Below, one piece after another: positions 48,128-58,461 of a DNA stretch of 64,000 nucleotides. Position 1 is the stretch's first letter, and each line of letters starts with the position of its first letter. The translations under genes were made by a program, and so were the position numbers. Source of the DNA: Hymenolepis diminuta (lineage: Eukaryota > Platyhelminthes > Cestoda > Cyclophyllidea > Hymenolepididae); contig CAADRB010000034.1 in assembly GCA_900708905.1 (NCBI GenBank), forward strand, positions 434,001 through 498,000, written 5' to 3'. The notes beneath the pieces were generated by a model, which worked only from the letters and a program-made list of their open reading frames with translations, made no database searches and had not been told where the DNA came from.

Positions 48128-49588
48128 CTATCGACGTCTATTTGAATAGCTCACTTTATAAGAAGCAGGATCTTCCAGTGTCAAGGTTGATCCCGAGGAG
48201 TAGGAGAAATCACTGTCTCCATCCGAAGTACTGTCATCGTCAGAATCAAAATTTCTGTTGACATTAGCTCTGGTTGCAGTGTAAAGCATAACTGGTCCGT
48301 CGGATGAGACTTTAACTCCACCATCTTTTGTAGGGGTTACAAACATCACATCACTATGCCAGCTGCCTTTACTCTTTTCAGCCTCTGAGAGTGGTAGTTC
48401 CCTGGACTTTGAACGGTTTGAAGGTTTCCTACTCACTGACCTCTTTTGAGAAGGAGGTCGTCTGAAATTGGGGGTCTTAGGTTTCTTATAAACCTCCGGA
48501 GTGAAATACTCAACTTCTGTCATGATGGAACTAGGAGTCATTGAGATACTCACATCATCGTCCAAAGTATAGTGCCGGCGTCTAGGACTGCTGTGAGATT
48601 TCTTGGACTTAGATCGATATTTATCCTTAACAATGGAATCTTCCTCATCACTTGGGCCAACATAGTAATATTGTGCTGTTAATCCACTTTCACGTCGATT
48701 ATCCTCCGTTTCATCATAGGAGCTATAACTATCATGCCTATGTCTCCTTGGATTATTCAGCTGGGTCGCGAAGGTATCGGGAGTCCCTCTTGAATAGACA
48801 GTTCCATCATCCACATGAGGATCAGCACAGATGAAAGAGCTTGTAGTAGTCCATGGCCTATCCTGGGGTGAGTGTGATCTAGAAAGATTAGAGTCCGAGC
48901 CTTGATCATATCTTGGAGATCGGTGACGATAGTCTCGACGGTTATCCTCGTTGTACGTGTCAACTGATTGATCTTCCCTAGGTGTAATCCCCCTTTGGTC
49001 GTTACCATCCACAATCGAAGGGGTCTCAGGCCAACGAATCTCCACCTTGGGATTTGACTCCTTCACCAAGTCCATAAATCTTGTCACCTCGTTGGCTTCC
49101 TTCATACCGAGCACAAAGAAGTAATCATTCTTTGGTGCCTCATAGTTCACAAAGGCCATTCGACTATCGGCGGCAAGTTGTTCAATCATTCTCACTTGGC
49201 TGTATTCCAGAATCTTCTTCTTTTTATTTCCCAAAACGACCGAGTCTTTGAACTCCACCTTGTGCTTAAAGAATTTAGCTGATGCAGTCTTTTTCGATTT
49301 TTCTCCTTTCTTCGGAGAGGAATGCTTTTTCACAGACTCACGGGAAATGTTTGTTCCCTTCGCAACTTTTCTGGAAGTTACGATAAGAATATCAGTCTGA
49401 AAATCATGAACCTTGTCGGCTTTGCTTTGTTTCTTCTTCTCTTCCTTCTCCTTCTTGGCAGAAGCCTTATCTTCGGCTTTTTGACTTTTTGCCATTTCTT
49501 CTCGCCGGGTGTGAATCGGGTAACTGACGGTGAAGTAAGCGGTATCTGAGATGTTGAGGCTCCTTAAATGTGTCTTTCCACGAGTCAT
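48128..49588 (-). CDS. PH-like domain protein B (flatworm family, 486 aa, intronless)
   Basis: One open frame. The N-terminal segment (SDTAYFTVSYPIHTRREEM) parallels STFAYLSHPSNIRARFEEL of the protein at 8539-9288. A Lys/Glu-rich stretch follows (about 32-60), then a PH/PTB-like region, about 62-186, whose last strand and helix (DYFFVLGMKEANEVTRFMDL) align with GYWFICFEREGQLTAFCEYL of protein A. Residues after 190 are disordered, rich in Ser, Arg, Asp and Tyr, with many SP/TP sites and RSKSKK-type basic clusters. A more ordered patch near 405-435 reads DVMFVTPTKDGGVKVSSDGP. Function unknown; I recall this type as 'trematode PH-like domain' proteins. A second ATG at residue 32 (MAKSQK) could be used, but the N-terminal match to protein A favours the first. 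No signal or membrane segment. Confidence 0.82.
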   Translation of the reverse strand: MTRGKTHLRSLNISDTAYFTVSYPIHTRREEMAKSQKAEDKASAKKEKEEKKKQSKADKVHDFQTDILIVTSRKVAKGTNISRESVKKHSSPKKGEKSKKTASAKFFKHKVEFKDSVVLGNKKKKILEYSQVRMIEQLAADSRMAFVNYEAPKNDYFFVLGMKEANEVTRFMDLVKESNPKVEIRWPETPSIVDGNDQRGITPREDQSVDTYNEDNRRDYRHRSPRYDQGSDSNLSRSHSPQDRPWTTTSSFICADPHVDDGTVYSRGTPDTFATQLNNPRRHRHDSYSSYDETEDNRRESGLTAQYYYVGPSDEEDSIVKDKYRSKSKKSHSSPRRRHYTLDDDVSISMTPSSIMTEVEYFTPEVYKKPKTPNFRRPPSQKRSVSRKPSNRSKSRELPLSEAEKSKGSWHSDVMFVTPTKDGGVKVSSDGPVMLYTATRANVNRNFDSDDDSTSDGDSDFSYSSGSTLTLEDPASYKVSYSNRRR

Positions 49589-49609
49589 TCAACTTTATAC
49601 CGCGAGTGG

Positions 49610-49652
49610 GACTGTGATTGGTTGGATGGTGAGCAAATTCCACTCACCAATC
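49610..49652 (-). promoter_or_regulatory. CCAAT pair and hairpin upstream of PH-like gene B
   Basis: CCAAT boxes in opposite orientations at 49617-49621 and 49647-49651 lie 29-63 nt before the ATG. They flank the inverted repeat TGGTGAG / CTCACCA with a 9-nt loop. NF-Y-type binding is a reasonable inference; no TATA box is evident. Confidence 0.4.
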
Positions 49653-52600
49653 AATTGCCATTTGATGATTGCAGAGTGAGATCAAGCGAAGGAGAGATGC
49701 AATTTTTTTCTCGGCGTCATATTCCACCTCCGCGCTTAAACTGAATGCATGATGCATGGAGTTTGTTAGTAATCGAAATATCTCTATGTGATTTGTTGCA
49801 TCAACTAATAATTTAATGTGTGGCTAATCGTGAATAGCCTTATCCTAATGCTTAAAGAAATTTATTTGGAAAAATTCACTTTGATGAACAGTCGAAACCA
49901 TTTAAATGTCAAAATCATTTGGTTTTCCATTAGCAACCCACAGAGCATAAAACTTGCGTCTTCAAATCTCAATATAAGACTTTATTGGTATATAGATTTT
50001 CAATAGAATAGTTATTTTTATACTTCGAAGTTTATTTGTCTAAATATATTTTAACCAAATACAACACGCGGTCAGTTTTAACCCAATTATCGGACGGATC
50101 TTTAATTATGACCCATCGACATCCAAATGTTATCCCTCTGTTTTTCTTGTTGGAATATCTTCCAGAGGATTTTCATAATTTTAACGGCAAAATTATTTTA
50201 ATGAAATTAGTTGAGGGCGCTCATGAACAAACCTGAATCATCCCCAAGAAACATTAATCTACATCTATGCTCTGTAATTGTCCCCGACTTTCTCAAAATT
50301 CTTTGACATGATATTGGTACTCTACATGCAAAGTTACTTATAAGGCAAATTTGGTATCTCCATTGATAGCAAATTATTAAACCATTCCTTCAAAAATGAA
50401 AATGTAATTCATACCAAGCATTTCATACACGTACATCAGGCGGCATCAGCAAATACGGTTCAAGGTCACAGAGCCCATGCTTTGACTTAGGTCTCACAGG
50501 TGGTCCTTAAGTTTCCTATTATTATTACGATTATTATCAATGCAAGCTCACTTCAATCTTGACATCTTGAGAGTCTGAACAGAAATGTCATCGATCTGGC
50601 GGTGGGTTGACCTTTAATCATCGGCTATTTGAAGAGACTTTTGTTTAATTAATGAATTGCCTCAAATGCAAAACATGCGGTCTTAGTCCTACACATTACA
50701 TACCTATATTAAAGAGCGAATGAGCTTTATATAGAGTTATCTGACATAGTGAAGTCTTTGCTAGCAACACCGAAGTAGTATGGACCAATTTGCTCTTAGA
50801 ATTGAAAAAAAAACTCAAAAGAGAATTAATCAAAGATGTCATTTGATGACTGAGCATCGCACTTGAATACTACGGTGGCAATTCAAATGAGATTATAAGA
50901 AAGAGTTAGACTCTACTTTCTCTATCCAGTACACTCCGAAAAACCAGTTAGGAGTATTTGAAACAGGTTCATTTCAAACGACAGAACTCCCTCAGGATCT
51001 CTACTATCTTTATCGTCGAGCAAAAGCCATCATTTATCTATTAGTTCACTGGCTTTTTTATTATCACCCAGAGCGCTCCTGTGAAACATTTCGCAGACGT
51101 AAAGTTTTAACTTTAATTAATTGGCTCTCAAACAACACTGACCTGACGGTGAACGAAATTTTCACCTTTCCAACGATAAATTCACCTTCAAACACCACTT
51201 ATATGATAAGATATTTTTTCATTTAAATAGTCATCCATTAAAACTATAGCATCTTAGAGGCAAAGCACCCCATTTTACGTCATAAATTTGAATCACTTGT
51301 TCTGAAAATAGCCGACCCGCCCTTTGTAGTAGCTCATTCTGAGCTAATTAGATGTGAGTCAACAAAAGCGTTTGGATTTTTTCGATAACATAAGGTCATA
51401 CCCGCTGCAGTCCCATTCGCTGCTTTATCGAATATCTCAGACTTATTTTTGTTGATACATTTCTAAACACCATTGATATAACCTATTGTTCTCGCTTTCA
51501 TTGTTAATGAATTTCACACTCGACCCCATCAAATTATTATTTATTGATAAATTAGGCAACTGCCGAAGTTGCTAAATCTATGCATCTCTTTCACTTAATC
51601 AGTCTTTTACAAACATCTCTGTAAATGAAATTTAACTTATTATTTTTGAGGAAAAATTTCGAACGTATTTGGAAGTATTCACAAAAACCTATGTGACTCA
51701 GAGACACCACACATATTTACTAGATTATATCCTAGTAATATTCTGCCAATTGCATGCTTTAGTAGATAGAGGCAAACTTGACGACACTGGGGAGAAGTCC
51801 ATGATACTCGTGTCGTCGTGTCTCAAATGAAGTTTATCATGGGGCTCAACAACCTGGGTTCTGTAAAGTCATTTACGAGAACCCAAATATTCATTGAAAT
51901 ACAATTTTAGCATTGAGGAGTTTGTAGGAGTTTAAGTTGTTTTCTCCAAATTTTTAGAGGTTTATCGGGTAGAAGTCGATTCCACTTAATAGCTTTTTCA
52001 TATATCTTATTAGGGCAGCCTAAACTTCCTTAGTCTTGTCAGATTCTTGAAATGAGAAAATCCCTCTCAAACTCCCGTCTTTATTAACTATGTAATAATT
52101 AGTGTGGGTGGTAATCATTTCATCGATTTCTCGTTAAATGGTTTCGAAACTCTGCCATCTGATGAGAAATCAGGTGCTCACGCGACGAATCTGCCTTATT
52201 TTTTTTACCTATGTGTAGCCACTTATGAACGTTTTAGAAAGCTGCCCAGCCGGATAATTTTGAGATTAAATTTTTAATGGAAAAATGTATGAACTATTAT
52301 AACGTTACGTATGTAGGCATAATGTCAACTGGGATAATCCAGTGTACCCGAGTGAGCAGCTTTGTATTTTTGGAATGGCCTTAGAATGAATGAGAGCTAA
52401 TTATTTATTATTATGTCATACTCACGAGAGTGCAAAAATTACAATTTTTCATCTTGATAAATAATCTGAACACGAAAGCCTTAAATTAGTCAAACATTGT
52501 TTAAGGGGATCGAGCAAAATTAGAAATTAAAGTCAGGACATCAAAAGAGTTATACAAAAATTTGATCTTCGAATTCAGGTGGGATGCTTTTTACTCCTCG

Positions 52601-53140
52601 AATTTAGTCAAATTTTTAATGTTCTAACATTGCGGTATTCAAATTTTGCGATTCATTCCACTATTTCCTAAGTTCACAGCACGGTACACAGCTGATTGAC
52701 CAGTTGACGAATTCAGGTCGCTAGTCAACCACTTCGGGTAAATTCTTTTAACAGTCTTAGAGTATTAATAGGTCACATGATTTCAATATAACATTACCCA
52801 CTAAAGTTCGCTGAGAATGGGCTACATTCTTTTCTAAGAAATTTGTTGATTTTACAATCAATCCTACTTATGTCATAATTCTGGGCATTTTTAGAGAAAG
52901 ATATCGGTTAGTAAGACAAATTGCTTTTTAGTACGCATGTCTCTATGGGATGTTATAATGCGTTGGCAAAATAACTTAATTCTGAAACGCTTGATTTAAT
53001 TCCAATATTTATCATAAAAATTTTAAGAAATTCATAAAATTGCATTCCTATTAAATCTATGACAAACGGATAATTATTTTGCCCTTGAAGTTAATATGAA
53101 ATGGTTATCTTATGTTTTAGAAGGTTTCGACCAATTGTAA

Positions 53141-53280
53141 GCTCACGACGCTATCAAGACTGATCAAGGAAATCTCACGTGAGCTAGAACATTCTGAAAA
53201 GTGTGAGTGTGTAACCGATCGCATAGCTAGCAAGCGCGGACGAGCGTACAGGAACCTTCCCAGCCAATCAGCGATCAGTA
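53141..53280 (-). repeat. CCAAT-containing repeat, copy 2 (inverted)
   Basis: The minus strand reads CGCTGATTGGCTGGGAAGG, then CTATGCGATCGGTTACAC and CAGAATGTTCTAG, matching 42221-42355 block by block. The two copies are about 11 kb apart in opposite orientation, on either side of PH-like gene B. Confidence 0.5.
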
Positions 53281-54370
53281 TTCCTACAGCGAAGCATTGA
53301 TTATATTCACCGAAAGAGCTTTTGGCACCTAGCCATAGCTGAGCAATAAAATCTCCACTGGATATCTTTATTCTTGCTACTTCAGGTATGACCTAGATAA
53401 TTTTGGGGACTCTGCTAGAGACTAATCGGACTTCTTAAGAGGATTACTGAGATTTAGTTTATCTGTGCAGCATCAGCTGCACGATGCAGTGGGGAAAGGA
53501 TTCTAGGAAATAGAATCCAATAGTTCACGTTTTCCTGAAATGTTAAACTCATCTTTTTCTAGTGTTCACTATTTCATATGGCATGTACATTAATATTAAT
53601 TAACGTGCCGCGCCACACTCATGAACTCTAAATATGTGCTGCCATTTAGTATTCTTCATGTCTTGTTCAACCCCCCTAATTGTTTTAAAACGTTATAAAA
53701 TTAGTACGAATTCAATGGGTTTAATTTCTGACCACAATCCATTCGGTAACTTTCTATTTCTATGACATACTCTTCACATTATAAGTATCTCCCTGTGTTG
53801 TATTCTAGTATTAACCACCTGACGCATTCTCTGTTCTATTTCCGATGCTTCATTGTTTAAACTCTAGTTTATTGACTATCAGATTTTCATGAGACTAACG
53901 AATCTGAATCAGTTACGTCGTATTCGGGTTGATTATATTTAGTTACTTCCACTAGGATACATGAATGATGATTTCAAGTCGTTATCATACTCTGAAGTAT
54001 TTTCATTTAAAGCGTTTAAGCTAAGAAATATTTTCGAGTTACACTTTCATGATTCATTCGTCATTGACCTCTCTAGGAGGCCTGAGCTTAGGTTTTATTG
54101 GACCGTTTGTTAACTACAGGAACTGCTATCAATTTGCAAGTCCTTATGCCATGCACACATCTGCACGTCAGTCAAACCACCCGGAAGATTCCAGCGGGAG
54201 TTTGACAGAACTTTTCCCTTTTTTCAACTTTCTAATTGTCATGGCAGTCTCTGTTTCTACGTCACGTCTATTCAGCTCTCTTTTCCCAAAACCTAGCAAC
54301 TAACTCTTACAGTGAGATCCCTTTCTATCCACAGCATGCCCTACCCTCTACTTTTTTTTGTACATCCCCG

Positions 54371-54394
54371 NNNNNNNNNNNNNNNNNNNNNNNN
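54371..54394. other. Assembly gap (24 N)
   Basis: Short run of N in a pyrimidine-rich stretch between genes. No known coding sequence is interrupted. Confidence 0.98.
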
Positions 54395-56911
54395 CATTAC
54401 AATACTTTCCTAAATATGTTTTGTCCTCGTCTTACATTTTATATCTTTACATTTAATGACCCTAGTATTTATCCCGAAATAGTGTTTTTAGGCGTGTCAA
54501 ATAAATTGATCAGTCTATCACAACGCTTGATGTTTGTGGTGCAAGATAAAAGCCGAATTAGAAAGAGAACTAGCACATAAGACACAAATGGCCTCACAAC
54601 CCTCTGTGTCCTTATCCGCTTATCCTATTTTGCATAAATTCTGCACATCCACTAAAATGCATAATTTCGTATGCCTGTTTCTTGTGCAAAAAGACAATCG
54701 ACGACTTCTCCACATTAACACCGAATTTGCTGGTGAAAGGCTGTGTGCGTGTGTGATATGAATCTAAGAATCGAGAATCGAGATATTCCTTGGCTTCGTG
54801 GACTAACCGGTCTGACGAGCATTCTTTCCTGGGTAAGTTCATTTAGATAAAGAAAACATTGCCTAGTGATACTCCTTTCATAAAAAAATAAAATAAATGA
54901 AATTTATCAAATTATATTACCTTGGAAGTACGTTTTGGCTATTGCTTATGCTTGAATTTAGATTTACTCACTGATACCTTATGATTAGAAATGATTTAAT
55001 GTAGTTTATTAAATTATTGATTTCTGTAAAGGATGTTCGGTTTTGCTGAACTCATTAAAATTTTCCTTGTTCAAATATTTCTGTCCTTGAAACAATAGTT
55101 TCGCATGCTTTTAAATAATACTATTTATACTCTTTTAGTAGAACGGAATATACAGTGCGTTTTATTTTGATTTGTGCGGATTTGTCTTGGAATAGAGTAG
55201 ATTACTGTTTCCCATAAATCTAAATAAGGAGAGAAAAGATTTGATTAATTATGGAAAAGTGCTACTGAAATATGTGGATGTAGGGATTATGTAAGGCATA
55301 ACGATTTTTTAACAACACTTTCTTTATGATTATGGACTGCTCACTTAAGGCAGATGTATGTGGTTTAATGTATAAATGATTCTATTGTTCACTTTATTTC
55401 ACAGTCATAATTTCAAATAATGACCTATACTGCGATGGATTATTGATGAATAAAGTGAGCAGAGCGTTGGAATCGGCGCTGTAAGACATACAAAGATCGG
55501 AAAATGCTTCCAAAATCTATTTAAATAAAGTCCCGATTTTCAGATCATAATTACTACCCTCCAGACTTAACAGGCTATAATATAGCATCGCTCATTGGGT
55601 TATGTAGAATCGTCAAAGTAAAGCAACCGTGGTTTATCGGTTCTTTTTTTACGCATAAGCTGATTCATGCACATGCCCAGGTCACCCACACTTCTTGAGG
55701 ACCCCATACATTACTATCTACTTAACTTTCACTTTGGTGTGGTCTATTTAATCGATCAAAGCAGAGATTTAACGAATTTAATTAATAACCTATTATTTAA
55801 AAGAAGAAGACACACTTTTAGGGGATCGTAATCTCATCTGAACATCTCATAACAACATATGGCCAGAACAGCCTGACAAATGATGTTAATAAAGTTAAAT
55901 GAATGGTAATCACACGACGATTAATCTTGATATGTTAAAAGTTAAGTTAATTGAGGATATCTGTAACTGTGGTCTCCCGAAAAATATTAAAAGGATTACA
56001 ATTCTAAAGATAGAAGTAGTGTCATTACTATCCAATCTTTTAAATTTGGTCAGCACGATTTCATAAGCTATCCAATGATATAAACTTGGTTTGTGAAATT
56101 TGAGAGTGTGAAAAATAACAATCTAATGTAACTGCCACTCTATCGCTCTCAAAGTTTAGCACATTTGAAAAGAGCGCTCTTAAGCAACTTAAATCTCCCA
56201 CGCAACTCAAGCACCGTGGAAATAATTGGCTTTATGATCGAAATATCTAACATTCACGTTAACACCTCTCCGTAAATGCGATTTTCAAACCTATACTTCC
56301 TCCTGTCCAAATCGTATCTTTCTTTTGGTCAATTGGACTAATATATCATAAAGGCCCCTCTTCTATCACTTCAATATTAGTTCAAGTTATTAGTCATTTA
56401 GATCTTTTGAGTTTTACAGTTGTTCCAATACTGGAACAATATGAAAATAAGAACGAATCAATGTAAGGTGATTAAAGTCCATTTGATCTAAAAGCAGGCA
56501 ATTGAGTTTGTGCTTATTTCAACATTCAGGTGATAGAGAATTCGTGTTCACATAAATGTTAAGTAAACTCCAGGTCTTCTTAAAGTTTTGATGAACCTAA
56601 ATGCCTAGGAGCTGCCGTTATAGCTGCTTTTCTATAACCAATTAGGGAACAACAGTGCAATTTGACATAACTTTTATCACTTTTGGTTCAGTGTGTTCAT
56701 GAATGTATGACCTAGTAATTTACCATGACCGGAGAAAAAAATTGTACCTAAATCCCTTCTACCTTTCAGATTTACAGCTGTGGTTGCTTAGCCTATTGCA
56801 TTTACCTTCTTCTTAAAGTGGAGATGACAATTCTGCCTTCTTTAAATATACTCGATGTTCAGACAGGTTAATTATGAATCATTTATTAATCTAATTGGAA
56901 CTTCTTATTAG

Positions 56912-58438
56912 GTCTGGTTATAATTCTATGCAGTTCAGCGCTTACAATGGTTACTGGTATGGCTGGAGCTTGTGGAGCCATAACTCTACACAAAGGTCCC
57001 CTTTTACTGGTAAGCTAACCGAAGAACTGCGCGATCGATAAAAGGTACTATTGATTTGTTAAACGAAAATCGAGTAATCATTTCTCTTTTCCAGCATTGC
57101 TGTCTGACAACCATAGAGTGCATTGGTTTTCTTACTGCCGGGACACTAGCTTTAAAAAATCGAGTAACGGTGAGTATAATCTAAGTCAAAATCACTTATT
57201 TCCTATCCGATATTTTACTTCGGATCTTAACTTCAGATCGCTTCTCGATTGGAAATAGAATTCAATGAGATGCTGAAACAATATATTGGAACAAACGCTC
57301 CTGAAGATATCATTCACAAAATCCACACCATTCAATCTGTTGTAAGTAAATACTAACACATTTACTTAAATAAAAAAAATATCACATATCATCTTTCTAA
57401 AGGAACTATTATAATTTGTAGTTGCGTTGTTGCGGTAAAAACGGCGAACAAGACTATTTACATATGGAGAGACCACATCATTGTTTCAGGGCAGTTTCGC
57501 AATACGTAAATTACAGTTTTCACTTTTTTCCATCTATAAATACTAAGATTGCGTAAAAACTCGGCAGATCTATCATTTTCAGTAAAAAATTAACGCTTCA
57601 AAAATTAATGTTATTGCAAACGATGCCTTCGGAATGGGGCATTTTCAAATGGTGCTGGATTCAATAATCCCCTAATGCATTGAAGGAAAACTCTTTCAAA
57701 CATTCACTTTTGAAAAATGACTTACACGCTGAAGACTCTTTGATAAGAAACTTAACATTTACAATCTCCTCATGCAGTTCCAAGTAATATCAGTCTAGTG
57801 ACCATCGTCTAACTTAAAACGCATTTTGGCCTCTACCCCAGTTAACACATTAAATAGTAACAAAGTTCCTAGGAGACATCCACCTACGCACCATTGGAGA
57901 TGAAAGATTTCAGAAGTTTTGTCACTAATTGCTACTGTGACAAAACAAATTTTAGAAATCCAATGAAATGGAGTATAATTGCAATGAAAGCAGTAAAGGT
58001 GGCTTCTGTATTGACATTGCTGCGGTCAGTCTACATACCTGTCAGATTCTAGTTTCTCATCAAGGATGTTCCAGGAAGCTACTTTTCATCCCAAGATGAG
58101 TAGTAAAAAATACTAGCTTTAGTAGAATTAGGAATTAAGATTTCCTATACCAACCTGGATATTTCAGTTCAGCTGAATGTAGTAATTAAAATTCCCTTTT
58201 ATTTATAACTCCTTTTAGGGATGTCTAAGAGCAGTACTAAATGTTGTAACAACTGAACTATTTAACCAATCCTGCGTTGGTATCGCGGGCGTATTTCTTC
58301 TGGTGAGATTCATTAGTTAAAACAATACTATTTCAACTTATAATTCTAGTAGCCTTTGATTTCAAATATTTTCCTTTTTAGCTGTTCTCCTTATTCTCAG
58401 CAGCTTCCCTAATGTCCTCGATTCAAAATAAATTTTGA
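56912..58438 (+). CDS. Tetraspanin, first exon(s) missing (6 exons seen)
   Basis: Exons 56912-57009, 57095-57169, 57237-57341, 57422-57505, 58219-58302 and 58382-58438 join with GT-AG borders in phase, giving 166 residues and a TGA. Membrane segment 2 (LVIILCSSALTMVTGMAGAC) with its small polar turn, membrane segment 3 (LLLHCCLTTIECIGFLTAG), the large extracellular loop with its CCG signature (LRCCGKNGEQDY) and two more cysteines (PHHC, GCLRA), and membrane segment 4 (CVGIAGVFLLLFSLF) follow in order. Four loop cysteines give two disulfides. Tetraspanins organise membrane microdomains; in parasitic flatworms some are major tegument surface proteins, but which type this is cannot be said. The N-terminus and membrane segment 1 lie upstream and were not found. 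AATAAA occurs at 58428-58433, overlapping the end of the frame, and at 58567-58572. Confidence 0.85.
58015..58115 (+). repeat. SINE-like fragment in a tetraspanin intron
   Basis: Reads TCTACATACCTGTCAGATTC, then GTTTCTCATCAAGGATGTTC and CATCCCAAGATGAGTAG. These blocks match the family body and tail at 38.1 and 40.0 kb. The intron holding it (57506-58218) is by far the longest in the visible gene. Confidence 0.4.
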
Positions 58439-58461
58439 GAAATTAAACAACCGAATATATA

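Larger units (their letters stand above)
49589..56911. other. 7.3-kb spacer between PH-like gene B and the tetraspanin
   Basis: Begins with the gene B promoter, then AT-rich sequence without a supported exon. It holds the reverse CCAAT-containing repeat (53141-53280), a pyrimidine-rich stretch near 54.1-54.4 kb and a 24-base gap. The missing first exon(s) of the tetraspanin should lie here. One weak candidate ends near 56866 (phase fits, donor is poor), and I could not find a first membrane segment. Confidence 0.4.

Noticed and set aside
50036..50236. 66-codon frame ending LVEGAHEQT
   Set aside because: Starts at TTG, no splice context, and its length is expected by chance.
54049..54303. 84-codon frame considered as the missing tetraspanin first exon
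   Set aside because: No first membrane segment pattern, and no donor in the phase needed by the exon at 56912.
54759..54832. Possible exon reading MNLRIENRDIPWLRG... ending at a perfect GTAAGT
   Set aside because: It ends in phase 0, but the next tetraspanin exon needs one carried base; content is not tetraspanin-like.
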